Source: an uncultured Lachnoclostridium sp. (GTDB taxonomy: Bacteria; Bacillota; Clostridia; Lachnospirales; Lachnospiraceae). From it: 64,000 nucleotides of DNA. Within the stretch, counting starts at the first letter, position 1; each line of letters starts with the position of its first letter. Where the stretch lies: assembly GCA_946499505.1 (NCBI GenBank), contig CAMMSL010000010.1:1-64000 (forward strand). The letters run 5' to 3'. Of this stretch, positions 8,135-15,456 are shown piece by piece. The notes under the pieces are model-generated. The model saw only the letters and a program-made list of their open reading frames with translations, searched no databases and was not told the origin of the DNA. Both the position numbers and the translations under genes were made by a program.

Positions 8135-8655
8135 AGGCAAAGACAGTGGCGCTGGGAGGTCTTCTCCTGGCGCTTACCGTAGTGTTTATGGCACTTGGCA
8201 GCATTGTTGAGACAAGTACATTATTCCTGCTCGCGGCGGCTTCCTTTTTTGTGGGAATCGTTGTAAGAGAGTTCGGGCTGAAGACGGGCGGTGCCTTTTA
8301 TCTGGCAGCAGTCCTGCTGGGAGCGATCACCGCGCCGAATAAATTTTATGTGCTCACTTTTGCAGCTATGGGCCTGTACATCTGGGGGATCGAGGCTGTC
8401 TGGAGATGGCTTGAGAAACATCCGGAGATGACGCAGAGATATAAGTTTTTTTGGATCGCGAAATACGTGATCTTCAACATTGTTTATATACCGATCGTGA
8501 TACTCTTCCGTAATCTGCTTTTTGCGCAGGCAGTATCGGCTGGAATGATGACAGGTGTGATTCTGGGCGGGCAGATCGGCCTGTTTATCTACGACAGGGC
8601 ATATGATTATGTGCAGGTGCATCTGTGGGGGAAGATGAGAGGAAGATTTTTGTAA
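8125..8655 (+). CDS. Small integral membrane protein of the DUF5685/J-protein operon
   Basis: A 176-residue hydrophobic protein with about five predicted membrane segments (for example [18 protein letters not shown] and [15 protein letters not shown]). I chose ATG 8125 because GGAGGAG lies ten bases upstream; an ATG at 8101 has no such site. It overlaps the end of the J-domain gene. The N-terminal half loosely resembles ECF S-component-like membrane proteins, but I do not recognise a family with confidence. Cotranscription suggests it is the membrane partner or client of the J protein. Confidence 0.7.
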   Translation: MHVKAKTVALGGLLLALTVVFMALGSIVETSTLFLLAAASFFVGIVVREFGLKTGGAFYLAAVLLGAITAPNKFYVLTFAAMGLYIWGIEAVWRWLEKHPEMTQRYKFFWIAKYVIFNIVYIPIVILFRNLLFAQAVSAGMMTGVILGGQIGLFIYDRAYDYVQVHLWGKMRGRFL

Positions 8656-8672
8656 TTTGGATCAATGATCAA

Positions 8673-8706
8673 AAATACCGGGCGCTTTGAGTGCCCGGTA
8701 TTTTTC
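8673..8706 (+). terminator. Intrinsic terminator of the DUF5685 operon
   Basis: AAATACCGGGC and GCCCGGTATTTTT form an 11-base stem with a T-run on the plus strand. Confidence 0.9.
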
Positions 8707-8722
8707 GCGGTAAATTTAAAAT

Positions 8723-8789
8723 AAAAAGGAAGAGCCACATTCCTGTGGCTCAAAGGGGGAAAAAGTTTATGAAAAAGTGTTCTTTTTAA
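8723..8789 (-). ncRNA. Candidate small RNA with a C-rich seed
   Basis: On the minus strand a -35-like TTTACA (8822-8817), 16-base spacer and TATAAT (8800-8795) precede a stretch of about 67 bases. This ends in GAGCCACA, GGAA, TGTGGCTC (8751-8732) followed by a T-rich tail, that is, an intrinsic terminator. Between them is an unpaired C- and U-rich segment with CCCCC (CTTTTTCCCCCTTT) that is complementary to purine-rich ribosome binding sites. No gene of useful length lies in it. A trans-acting RNA that masks Shine-Dalgarno sequences is the inference; it is unproven. Confidence 0.5.
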
Positions 8790-8870
8790 GAACAATTATA
8801 GTATAGAAAAGAGTTGTGTAAAAAGTGTGTTCAACTTTTGAATGGATTATGAACATTGCGTAAAAAAGTA

Positions 8871-8899
8871 TTGCAATCCCATTTATAAAGAGTTATATT
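8871..8899 (+). promoter_or_regulatory. Promoter of the FMN riboswitch / ribU operon
   Basis: TTGCAA (8871-8876), 17-base spacer, TATATT (8894-8899), about 23 bases before the aptamer. Confidence 0.65.
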
Positions 8900-8921
8900 A
8901 TATTTCGTAAAAAGGAATAAA

Positions 8922-9048
8922 ATCTTCGGGGTCGGGTGCAAGTCCCAACCGGCGGTAAAGTCCGCGAACTGCTTTACAGCAGCCGAACCGGTGACTTTCT
9001 TTAGGGAGAATTCCGGTACCGACAGTATAGTCTGGATGAGAGAAGAGA
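8922..9048 (+). promoter_or_regulatory. FMN riboswitch (RFN element)
   Basis: The RFN consensus is plain: ATCTTCGGGGTCGGGTG at the 5' end, AAGTCCCAACCGGCGGTAAA, AGTCCGCGAACTG, GAACCGGTGA, GAATTCCGGTACCGACAGTA and GTCTGGATGAGAGAAGA at the 3' end. It binds flavin mononucleotide and switches off riboflavin uptake or synthesis genes. It is followed by an intrinsic terminator (9109-9138), so control is by premature termination when FMN is plentiful. Confidence 0.97.
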
Positions 9049-9108
9049 TTTATAGTCGTCTGTATATGTTATGAGCATCAGACGGCAGTCCATTGCATGA
9101 GGCATTAA

Positions 9109-9138
9109 CCCCGGAAAGAGATTTCCGGGGTTTTATTT
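9109..9138 (+). terminator. Riboswitch-controlled terminator
   Basis: CCCCGGAAA and TTTCCGGGG (9109-9130) with a T-rich tail, 60 bases after the FMN aptamer. Confidence 0.9.
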
Positions 9139-9161
9139 GTGCGATAAGCGCGGAGGATAGA

Positions 9162-9280
9162 CGCATGGATGGTCAGGCTTGCCTGAACAGACATGCGAAT
9201 ATTCGACGGGCAACGGTCAGCGAGGGACGTAGTCCCGAGCTGAGTGGTACGGCGAACAGCGTGAGCTGTACGGTATCGCA
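9162..9280 (+). repeat. Hairpin repeat, type P/Q (copy P)
   Basis: Three consecutive hairpins between the riboswitch terminator and ribU: CGCATG...CATGCG enclosing TCAGGC-TT-GCCTGA (9162-9197); TCAGC-GA-GGGAC-GTA-GTCCC-GA-GCTGA (9217-9243); and ACAGC-GTGA-GCTGT (9256-9269). The segment from GCGAATATT to GAGCTGAG is repeated with changes at 50501-50550, at the 3' end of cbiM. Stem bases differ but pairing is kept. Confidence 0.7.
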
Positions 9281-9369
9281 CAGAAATGGCTGATGGACGA
9301 AATTTCCGTGAAGATTGCCTTTTTCAAAATAATATACCGCATATGCGGAGGAAAAAGGAGAGAAGAAAC

Positions 9370-10008
9370 ATGAGTACAGAAACAAAAACAACAGTGCAGC
9401 CACAGTCAAAGGAGAGGTTCGGAGTCAGGGCACTTGTGAATATTGCCATGCTTGCGGCAATCGCAGTCGTTCTGATGCTTTTCGAGATTCCTCTGCCGTT
9501 TGCTCCGTCATTCTATGAGATTGACTTCAGTGAGGTGCCTGTTATGGTAGGATGCTTCGCGATGGGGCCCTTTGCAGGAGCGCTCATTGAGTTTGTGAAG
9601 ATCCTGCTAAACTTTGTGTTTACGGGAACGGATACAGCCGGAGTCGGAGAGCTGGCAAATTTCATTATCGGCTGTTCCCTCTGTGTCCCGGCAGGTCTGA
9701 TCTACAGGAGAAAGCGTACGAGAATGACAGCGCTTATTGGTATGGCTGTAGGCACGGTTACAATGACAGTGATCGGATGCGCAGTGAATGCGTTCATTCT
9801 TTTACCGACTTACGCTACAGCATTCGGAATGCCGATAGATGCTCTCGTAGAAATGGGAACAGCAGTGAATCCGGCTATTAACAGTCTGACTACATTTGTG
9901 ATCTTTGCAGTAGCACCGTTTAATATCCTGAAAGGTGTGCTCGTATCAGCTATTGTATTTCTCATCTATAAGAAGATCAGCCCAATCTTCAGGATGCGGC
10001 TGTCATGA
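9370..10008 (+). CDS. ribU: Riboflavin transporter RibU-like ECF S component (first copy)
   Basis: A 212-residue membrane protein from ATG 9370, with GGAGAGAAG upstream; an upstream in-frame ATG at 9286 would add residues encoded by repeat DNA and is rejected. About six membrane segments. It has the RibU-type N terminus (ALVNIAMLAAIAVVLMLFEI), PFAPSFYEIDFSEVPVMVG and the GPFAGALIEFVKILL segment. RibU binds riboflavin and relies on the shared ECF module for energy. The FMN riboswitch upstream supports the substrate. It overlaps a second S component by four bases, so the two are translationally coupled. Confidence 0.9.
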   Translation: MSTETKTTVQPQSKERFGVRALVNIAMLAAIAVVLMLFEIPLPFAPSFYEIDFSEVPVMVGCFAMGPFAGALIEFVKILLNFVFTGTDTAGVGELANFIIGCSLCVPAGLIYRRKRTRMTALIGMAVGTVTMTVIGCAVNAFILLPTYATAFGMPIDALVEMGTAVNPAINSLTTFVIFAVAPFNILKGVLVSAIVFLIYKKISPIFRMRLS

Positions 10009-10538
10009 GAGGGCGGACAGTAAAGCTGGTAAAAATGGGAGCTATGGTAGCGATATCAGTTGCGCTGGTTTATCTGATCCATTTCCCGATCTTTCCGGCA
10101 GTTGCATTTCTGGAATATGACCCGGCAGACATTCCAATCCTGATCGGCACGTTCGTTTTCGGGCCTCTCGCAGGGCTGGCTCTGACAGTAGTAACTTCTG
10201 TGATCCAGGGCCTGACTGTGAGTTCCGGAAGCGGACTTTATGGTATTCTGATGCATGTGATCGCAACAGGGGTTCTCGTCATTGTATCCGGGGCGATCTA
10301 CCGGCATAAGAAGACAAAGGTCATGGCAGTAGTATCGCTGCTCTGCGGCATGGCTGCTATGGCGGTTGTGATGATGGGTGCCAATATGGTCATTACTCCT
10401 CTTTTTATGGGAGTACCGGCGGAAGCTGTATGGTCTCTTATGCCGTTTATCGTTGGATTCAATGTGATCAAAGCAGGAATCAATGGCGGGATAACTTTTA
10501 TCCTGTATAAACGAATCGCCAATTTCTTGAGGAGATAG
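10005..10538 (+). CDS. RibU-like ECF S component (second copy)
   Basis: A 177-residue paralogue of the upstream protein with the same architecture: AMVAISVALVYLIHFPIF, AVAFLEYDPADIPILIGTF and GPLAGLALTVVTSVIQG align with the first copy. ATG 10005 overlaps its stop (ATGA). Lying under the same FMN riboswitch, it probably also handles riboflavin or a flavin precursor. Two tandem S components are unusual; they could act as a heterodimer, differ in ligand (riboflavin versus roseoflavin or lumichrome-like compounds), or be redundant. Which one holds is unknown. Confidence 0.85.
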   Translation: MRGRTVKLVKMGAMVAISVALVYLIHFPIFPAVAFLEYDPADIPILIGTFVFGPLAGLALTVVTSVIQGLTVSSGSGLYGILMHVIATGVLVIVSGAIYRHKKTKVMAVVSLLCGMAAMAVVMMGANMVITPLFMGVPAEAVWSLMPFIVGFNVIKAGINGGITFILYKRIANFLRR

Positions 10539-10544
10539 ATGACT

Positions 10545-10577
10545 CCCGCTTCTTTATTAAGAAGCGGGAATAATTTT
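10545..10577 (+). terminator. Intrinsic terminator of the ribU operon
   Basis: CCCGCTTCTT and AAGAAGCGGG with a TATT loop, followed by AATAATTTTT. Confidence 0.85.
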
Positions 10578-10651
10578 TGTGAAAATACAGTTCAATCTGT
10601 GCCGTCAGAAAAGTCCTGTTGACGCGTTAAAAGCGAGTAGAAATAAAAAAG

Positions 10652-10680
10652 TTGACAACTCCGGAAGTTTGTATTAAAAT
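10652..10680 (+). promoter_or_regulatory. Predicted promoter of the SleB-type hydrolase gene
   Basis: TTGACA (10652-10657), 17-base spacer, TAAAAT (10675-10680), leaving a leader of about 100 bases. Confidence 0.55.
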
Positions 10681-10785
10681 ACCGCCTGTAACAATTTTGT
10701 AATATCTGTAATAAAACTGAAAATAATAACATATATATTTAAAAGAAGTTTGTAAAGATATTGCAATATGTTAGAGGAGGAGTAT

Positions 10786-11508
10786 ATGAAATATAATCAG
10801 AACAGGCGGCTTTTTCGCATGTTTTATGCCGCCACTGCCAGTGTAACTTTGTTAACAGGATTTACAAGTCTGGCTGCGGAGAAGGATGCATTTACAGTGG
10901 ATTCCGGTCTTGTACAGGAGGAAGCACAGAAAGTGGCTTCCTGGGATTTTGCGGATGATGTAACGGATATTCATGAAGATGCCGTGAGTGAGACAAAAGC
11001 TGCGGCAGAAGAAGCTTATAAAGTGTATCTGAGAAAGGTAGAAGAAGAGAAGAAAGCGGCTGAGGAGGCAAAGCGGCTTGCGGAGGAGAAGGCAGCTCAG
11101 GAAGCTGCTGCACAGGCTGAGAAAGAAGCACAGGAGCAGGCAGAACAGGCTCAGGCTTCATCGGCAGTCAATGCATCGTCTTCCGAACAGGAACTCCTGG
11201 CAGCGCTGATCTTCTGTGAGGCGGGAAATCAGCCTTACGACGGTCAGGTGGCTGTAGGAGCAGTCGTCATGAACCGTGTAAGGAGCGGATCTTTCCCTGA
11301 CACGATCACGGATGTGATCTATCAGTCCGGACAGTTTACTCCGGCGATGACTGGATGGCTGGATTCGGTCCTTGCAAGCGGAGGGTATACAGATTCTGCG
11401 ATGCAGGCTGCGGCAGACGCGCTGGCCGGGAGCAATCCGGTCGGAGACTGTCTGTATTTCAGTACAGGCGGAGGCGGATACCAGCTGGGCGACCATTACT
11501 TCCGGTAA
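10786..11508 (+). CDS. Secreted cell wall hydrolase, SleB (Hydrolase_2) domain
   Basis: A 240-residue protein from ATG 10786, directly after GAGGAGGAG; an ATG at 10768 is part of that leader. Residues 1-32 are a signal peptide ending near TSLAAEK. Residues about 70-120 are an Ala/Glu/Lys coiled coil (EEEKKAAEEAKRLAEEKAA). Residues about 130-240 are a SleB-type domain: ELLAALIFCEAGNQPYDGQV with the probable catalytic Glu, AVGAVVMNRVRSG, and GDCLYFSTGGGGYQLGDHYF. SleB enzymes are spore-cortex or peptidoglycan lytic enzymes; with its own promoter and a coiled-coil spacer this one looks like a vegetative secreted wall enzyme. Whether it works in germination is unknown. Confidence 0.88.
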   Translation: MKYNQNRRLFRMFYAATASVTLLTGFTSLAAEKDAFTVDSGLVQEEAQKVASWDFADDVTDIHEDAVSETKAAAEEAYKVYLRKVEEEKKAAEEAKRLAEEKAAQEAAAQAEKEAQEQAEQAQASSAVNASSSEQELLAALIFCEAGNQPYDGQVAVGAVVMNRVRSGSFPDTITDVIYQSGQFTPAMTGWLDSVLASGGYTDSAMQAAADALAGSNPVGDCLYFSTGGGGYQLGDHYFR

Positions 11509-11629
11509 AATCAGCTTTTGTTAAAATAGTCGTTAAAGTAGTGGCTGGAAATAGCAGTATAATTATGATAAAATAATCCGATATTAGAAAAATCACAGTG
11601 CATATTTGCAATTTTAGAGGAGTCAAAAG

Positions 11630-12121
11630 ATGGCAATCCGGATAAGAAAATACGAATCGGCCGATGTCAATGAGGCGGTAAATATATGGAATCAGGTTGT
11701 AGAGGATGGAGAAGCTTTTCCCCAGACGGAATTGCTGACAGAAAAAACGGGAGATGAATTTTTCCGGGAACAGTCATTTACCGGCATTGCTTATGATGAA
11801 GAAACTGGTGAGATTACAGGTCTTTACATCCTGCATCCGAACAATATCGGACGCTGCGGTCATATCTGCAATGCCAGCTACGCTGTAAAAAGGAACATGA
11901 GAGGACAGCACATTGGAGAAAAGCTGGTGACACACTGCATGCAGAAAGGAAAGGAACTGGGCTTCCGTATCCTGCAGTTTAATGCAGTGGTCGCCTCCAA
12001 CAGATATGCACTGAGGCTGTATGAGAAGCTGGGCTTTGTCCGGCTCGGTACAGTTCCCGACGGTTTCCTCATGAAAAATGGTCACTATGAAGATATCATT
12101 CTATGTTATCATGAGTTGTAA
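11630..12121 (+). CDS. GNAT family N-acetyltransferase
   Basis: A 163-residue single-domain GNAT protein starting MAIRIRKYESADVNEAVNIW. The acetyl-CoA binding motif is seen around residues 85-105 (AVKRNMRGQHIGEKLVTHCM), followed by FRILQFNAVVASNRYALRLY and EKLGFVRLGTVP, typical of motif B. It would transfer an acetyl group to a small molecule or protein N terminus; the substrate is not predictable. AGAGGAGTC precedes the ATG. A hairpin repeat begins ten bases after its stop. Confidence 0.85.
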   Translation: MAIRIRKYESADVNEAVNIWNQVVEDGEAFPQTELLTEKTGDEFFREQSFTGIAYDEETGEITGLYILHPNNIGRCGHICNASYAVKRNMRGQHIGEKLVTHCMQKGKELGFRILQFNAVVASNRYALRLYEKLGFVRLGTVPDGFLMKNGHYEDIILCYHEL

Positions 12122-12131
12122 AATTCGTATT

Positions 12132-12474
12132 TGTCGGACTGAATGACGAGTGGGATAAGGTTCGAAAACAGACGGAGATGAGGCACGGAAATACTTTATT
12201 GAGATGAGCAGCATGTGCTTCAGGCTCCGCTCCATAATCTGAGAAAAACTAAAGGATCTGAAATCTGATTAAAAGCAAAGCCGCAAAATGGACAACTCGC
12301 CTTTGGCTCAAACAGTCCATTTTGCGGCTTAACATCAGCTTCCAGACCCTTAACTTTTTCTAGCAGATTATTCCGAAGTCGCCTTCCTCGCATACCGTTC
12401 ATCTCTTTTCAAGTTTTTCTGCGCCTCATCTCCATCCGCTTTCTACTTCATCGAATTCGGCAGTCACTCCGACA
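12132..12474 (+). repeat. Hairpin repeat, type E1 (copy B)
   Basis: A 343-base imperfect palindrome with ends TGTCGGACTGAATGACG and, inverted, TGTCGGAGTGACTGCCG. Its core is a perfect 16-base stem: AAGCCGCAAAATGGAC (12278-12293) with its complement at 12315-12330, around AACTCGCCTTTGGCTCAAACA minus its last bases. ATGAGGCAC and GTGCCTCAT-like outer arms also pair in the family. It occupies the 3' junction between the converging acetyltransferase and sigK genes. A 60-codon frame on the minus strand is a by-product. Confidence 0.82.
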
Positions 12475-12563
12475 AATCGAATGTAAAAGAAACCAGTTGA
12501 AGGAGAAAGTAATCGAGAAGAACTTATTTATAGATCAGGCAGAAAACTACTTCCAGTTATAGA

Positions 12564-12697
12564 GATTTCTGGTTCCGCTTGTCTGCTTTATATCTTCAGG
12601 ATGCTCCCATGTCAAGCCCTTGCCTGTAAATAGGTGCTTCGCAGGCTTGACATGGGAGCATCCTGAAAATAAATATTAATCAAGCGGACCAGAAATC
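12564..12697. repeat. Hairpin repeat, type E3
   Basis: A 134-base hairpin. Its core is a perfect 23-base inverted repeat (12596-12618 with 12644-12666, arms beginning TCAGGATGC). An outer stem of 17 bases with a single bulge encloses it (GATTTCTGGTTCCGCTTG at 12564-12581 with 12681-12697). It sits where E2 stands in the other two blocks, after a partial linker (about 12480-12532) related to 22345-22385. Confidence 0.78.
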
Positions 12698-12828
12698 ATT
12701 GCGGCTCGAATTCGAACCCTTGGCTTAACCGATCCTTTATCAATCAGAATCCAAATAAATCTCAGTCGATAAAGTTCCGATTTTAATCCTTCCGTTCAAA
12801 TTTGTTTTTCGGGCTAGGAAAGAAAGCA
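12698..12828. other. Unassigned spacer within the repeat block
   Basis: No gene, promoter or long stem is evident. A short piece around 12766-12780 (AGTCGATAAAGTT) matches the linker of the other blocks, so this may be degenerate repeat DNA. Confidence 0.4.
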
Positions 12829-12959
12829 GCCGGGAGACAGGTATTGCGTACGCACCGTTGGAGCAGCGTCGGCACTTAGAGCGCGTCTTTTGCGCTCTTA
12901 TGTACCGCTGCGCTGCGACCGAGTGAAAACGAGTGCGTTAGCAATACCTGTCTCCTGGC
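12829..12959. repeat. Hairpin repeat, type E4, beyond the sigK 3' end
   Basis: A 131-base hairpin. GGAGACAGGTATTGC (12833-12847) pairs perfectly with 12941-12955, flanked by GGC/GCC. The interior holds AGAGCGC/GCGCTCT and GGAGCAGCG/CGCTGCG-type pairings. It lies 32 bases past the sigK stop and may end that transcript. Confidence 0.65.
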
Positions 12960-12991
12960 GGATACTTTGCTAATACGAAAAATACGAAGTT

Positions 12992-13621
12992 TTATTCCTC
13001 CTTTTTGAAATGCTCCCGGAGTTTCTGAATTGCACTTTTCTCTATCCGTGAGACGTAAGAGCGGGAAATCCCGATCTGCCGTGCAATTTCCCGCTGGGTG
13101 TATTCTTCACCGTTATACAATCCATACCGCATTTTTAAAACGAGCTTTTCTCTTGTGGAAAGCTCGTTTTCAACTTTTTCATAGAGTTTCTGTATGTTTT
13201 CTTTGAGATAGATTTTTTCGGGGACATCTACATCGTCGGTTTCAATGATATCGTAAAGTTTGATTTCATTGCCCTCTCTGTCTGTGCCAATGGGTTCATA
13301 CAGGGATATTTCTTTAGAAGCTTTCTTTTTTGACCGGAGATGCATGAGAACTTCATTTTCTATACAGCGAGACGCATAGGCGGCAAGCCGATTACCTTTA
13401 TCCGGATTAAATGTTACGACAGCTTTGATCAGGCCAATTGTTCCGATCGAGATCAGATCTTCAGGATCTTCCTCAAGATTCTGATATTTCTTGATGACAT
13501 GAGCCACGAGTCTTAAGTTGCGTTCGATCAGGATGTGCTTTGCCTCGAGGTCGCCCTCCGTGTATTTCTGGATGTAATATTTTTCTTCCGAAGGGGTGAG
13601 TGGATTGGGAAAAGACTGCAC
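12992..13621 (-). CDS. sigK: RNA polymerase sporulation sigma factor SigK
   Basis: A 209-residue sigma-70 family protein. Region 2 is seen in LIERNLRLVAHVIKKYQN, EDLISIGTIGLIKAVVTF and AAYASRCIENEVLMHLR; region 4 in STREKLVLKMRYGLY and TQREIARQIGISRSYVSRIE. These match SigK, the late mother-cell sigma factor for coat and mother-cell lysis genes. I place the start at GTG 13621, which has AGAGGTG five bases upstream; another GTG at 13639 has none. From this start the protein begins just before FPNPLTPSEEKYY, so the inhibitory pro-sequence known from Bacillus is absent, as in some clostridia. The reading frame is uninterrupted: no skin element is present. Confidence 0.93.
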   Translation of the reverse strand: MQSFPNPLTPSEEKYYIQKYTEGDLEAKHILIERNLRLVAHVIKKYQNLEEDPEDLISIGTIGLIKAVVTFNPDKGNRLAAYASRCIENEVLMHLRSKKKASKEISLYEPIGTDREGNEIKLYDIIETDDVDVPEKIYLKENIQKLYEKVENELSTREKLVLKMRYGLYNGEEYTQREIARQIGISRSYVSRIEKSAIQKLREHFKKEE

Positions 13622-13648
13622 GATGACACCTCTTAGCACATTTAATAT

Positions 13649-13677
13649 AGTTTATGAAAAAAACGAGGGGATTGTGC
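13649..13677 (-). promoter_or_regulatory. Possible sigma-E type promoter of sigK
   Basis: On the minus strand GCACA (13677-13673), a 16-base gap, and CATAAACT (13656-13649) resemble the mother-cell sigma-E consensus (GCATA, about 14-16, CATACAAT). This fits the known dependence of sigK on SigE. The match is partial. Confidence 0.35.
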
Positions 13678-13716
13678 TTTTCCACGTAAAAGAAGGACAC
13701 AGTGTGAAGCTGTGTA

Positions 13717-13746
13717 TTGACATTGGACAACTGGATGAAGTATGAT
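13717..13746 (+). promoter_or_regulatory. Predicted promoter of yifB-dprA-topA
   Basis: TTGACA (13717-13722), 18-base spacer, TATGAT (13741-13746). Confidence 0.5.
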
Positions 13747-13893
13747 TGACATACATTCCCGAAAGAATTCATTTTCGGTAATCTAGCCCTTGAGGGAGGG
13801 CATCTGGCCGGATCGGCCGGAAATTTCAGTTATTTTTTCAGTGGTGTTTTGGTGCAGATGATGTGGGACGGGACTCAGGAGAAAGGAGTGCGA

Positions 13894-15453
13894 ATGAGTT
13901 TCAGCACAGTTTTATCCGCTGCTATTGAGGGGCTTAAAGTAGAGTTCGTTCAGGTAGAAGCGGATGTATCTAATGGACTTCCGGTGTTTCATATGGTGGG
14001 ATACTTGTCATCGGAGGTTAAAGAAGCAGGGGAGCGCGTGCGTACCGCGATCAAAAATTCTGGTTTTGAGTATCCGGCAAAGCGTACAGTGATCAATCTG
14101 TCTCCGGCTACACTCCGAAAGCGAGGCGCATCGTTTGATCTTCCGATTGCAGTCTCAATATTGGCGTCGCTGGGGCAGATTCCAATGAGAAATATGGGGG
14201 AATGCCTGATTATCGGAGAGCTAAGTCTGGATGGGCGTGTAAGAAAAGTCCCGGGCATACTTCCGGTGGCTATGGAGGCGTTAGAAAATGGGATTACCTG
14301 CTGTATCGTTCCGAAAGAAAATGAAGCAGAGGGAAATCTGGTCAGCGGGATGAGGGTGATCGGTGTGGAAAACCTGCAGGACGCTGTTGCTTTTTTAAAA
14401 GTCGGGAAAGTCTGTGACCTGTCAGATGAAACCAGAAAAAAGAAGAAATGCTATGATTTCCAGTCAATAAAGGAAGAGAATGACAGAAGCCTGCCGGATT
14501 TCTCTCAGATTAAAGGTCAGGAAAATGTAAAAAGAGCAGCAGAGATCGCTGTCTCGGGCGGGCACAATCTCTTGATGATCGGACCTCCCGGAAGCGGAAA
14601 GTCAATGACTGCCAAGTGCATCGCCGGCATTTTACCGCCGCTGGATTTAAAAGAGAGTATGGACATTACAAAAATATACAGTGTGCTTGGCCTTTTAAAA
14701 GAAGAGGCGCCGTTGATACAGGAACGGCCGTTTCGAGAAGTGCATCATACGGCGACCAGAGCTGCCCTGATCGGAGGAGGCACAGTTCCGCGGCCGGGAG
14801 AGATCAGTCTTGCCCATGGAGGTGTCCTTTTTTTCGACGAGCTTCCAGAATTCAGGAAAAGTGTTCTGGAGGTACTCCGGCAGCCTTTGGAAGATAGAAG
14901 TATCCGGATCTCAAGAACGTATGGGAATTATGTTTTCCCAGCAGATTTTATGCTTGTGGCGGCTATGAATCCCTGCCCCTGCGGATGCTATCCTGATCTG
15001 GAGAAGTGTACATGTACACCGGCACAGATCCAGATGTATCTGAACAGGATCAGCCGGCCTTTTCTGGACAGGATCGATCTGTGTGTGGAAGCTCCGCGCA
15101 TCAGATATGAGGAGCTGACGGAAGAAAAGAAGTCTGAGAGTTCCGTGGAAATCAGAAAAAGAGTGTATCAGGCAAGAAAAATACAGAAAGAGCGTTACAG
15201 GGGGACAGGGATCACGACAAATGCGATGTTGGGAGCTGATGATATTAAGAAATACTGCGGACTGGGGCCGGCTGAAAATAAACTCATGGAACGCGCTTTT
15301 ACCATGATGGAACTGACGGTCCGTGCATATCACAGAATTATTAAGACAGCACGTACAATCGCGGATATGGACGGCGGGGAGAAAATCGAGGAAAAACACC
15401 TGCGTGAAGCTCTTGGTTACAGGATGGTAGATAAAAAATACTGGAGGAGATAG
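13894..15453 (+). CDS. yifB: YifB/ComM family Mg-chelatase-like AAA+ ATPase
   Basis: A 519-residue protein from ATG 13894 (AAAGGAG upstream; an upstream ATG at 13858 lacks one). Domains in order: an N-terminal ChlI/Lon-like fold (residues about 20-140, VSNGLPVFHMVGY and INLSPATLRKRGASFDLPIA), an AAA+ core with Walker A GPPGSGKSM and Walker B GGVLFFDELPEF, then a Mg_chelatase_C domain (RYRGTGITTNAMLGAD and later). Bacterial ComM-type proteins act as hexameric helicases that promote branch migration during natural transformation. Its neighbour dprA, four bases downstream, also handles incoming single-stranded DNA, supporting a recombination role. Confidence 0.93.
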   Translation: MSFSTVLSAAIEGLKVEFVQVEADVSNGLPVFHMVGYLSSEVKEAGERVRTAIKNSGFEYPAKRTVINLSPATLRKRGASFDLPIAVSILASLGQIPMRNMGECLIIGELSLDGRVRKVPGILPVAMEALENGITCCIVPKENEAEGNLVSGMRVIGVENLQDAVAFLKVGKVCDLSDETRKKKKCYDFQSIKEENDRSLPDFSQIKGQENVKRAAEIAVSGGHNLLMIGPPGSGKSMTAKCIAGILPPLDLKESMDITKIYSVLGLLKEEAPLIQERPFREVHHTATRAALIGGGTVPRPGEISLAHGGVLFFDELPEFRKSVLEVLRQPLEDRSIRISRTYGNYVFPADFMLVAAMNPCPCGCYPDLEKCTCTPAQIQMYLNRISRPFLDRIDLCVEAPRIRYEELTEEKKSESSVEIRKRVYQARKIQKERYRGTGITTNAMLGADDIKKYCGLGPAENKLMERAFTMMELTVRAYHRIIKTARTIADMDGGEKIEEKHLREALGYRMVDKKYWRR

Positions 15454-15456
15454 AGT

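Noticed and set aside
8769-8789. Six-codon micro reading frame after GGGGG (MKKCSF)
   Set aside because: It lies exactly on the complement of the candidate small RNA, no plus-strand promoter is adjacent, and it follows a terminator.
9286-9369. Upstream extension of ribU from ATG 9286
   Set aside because: No ribosome binding site, and the added residues are not RibU-like; ATG 9370 has a good site.
12992-13640. Prophage-like interruption (skin element) of sigK
   Set aside because: The gene is continuous from region 2 to region 4, and no recombinase gene is nearby.
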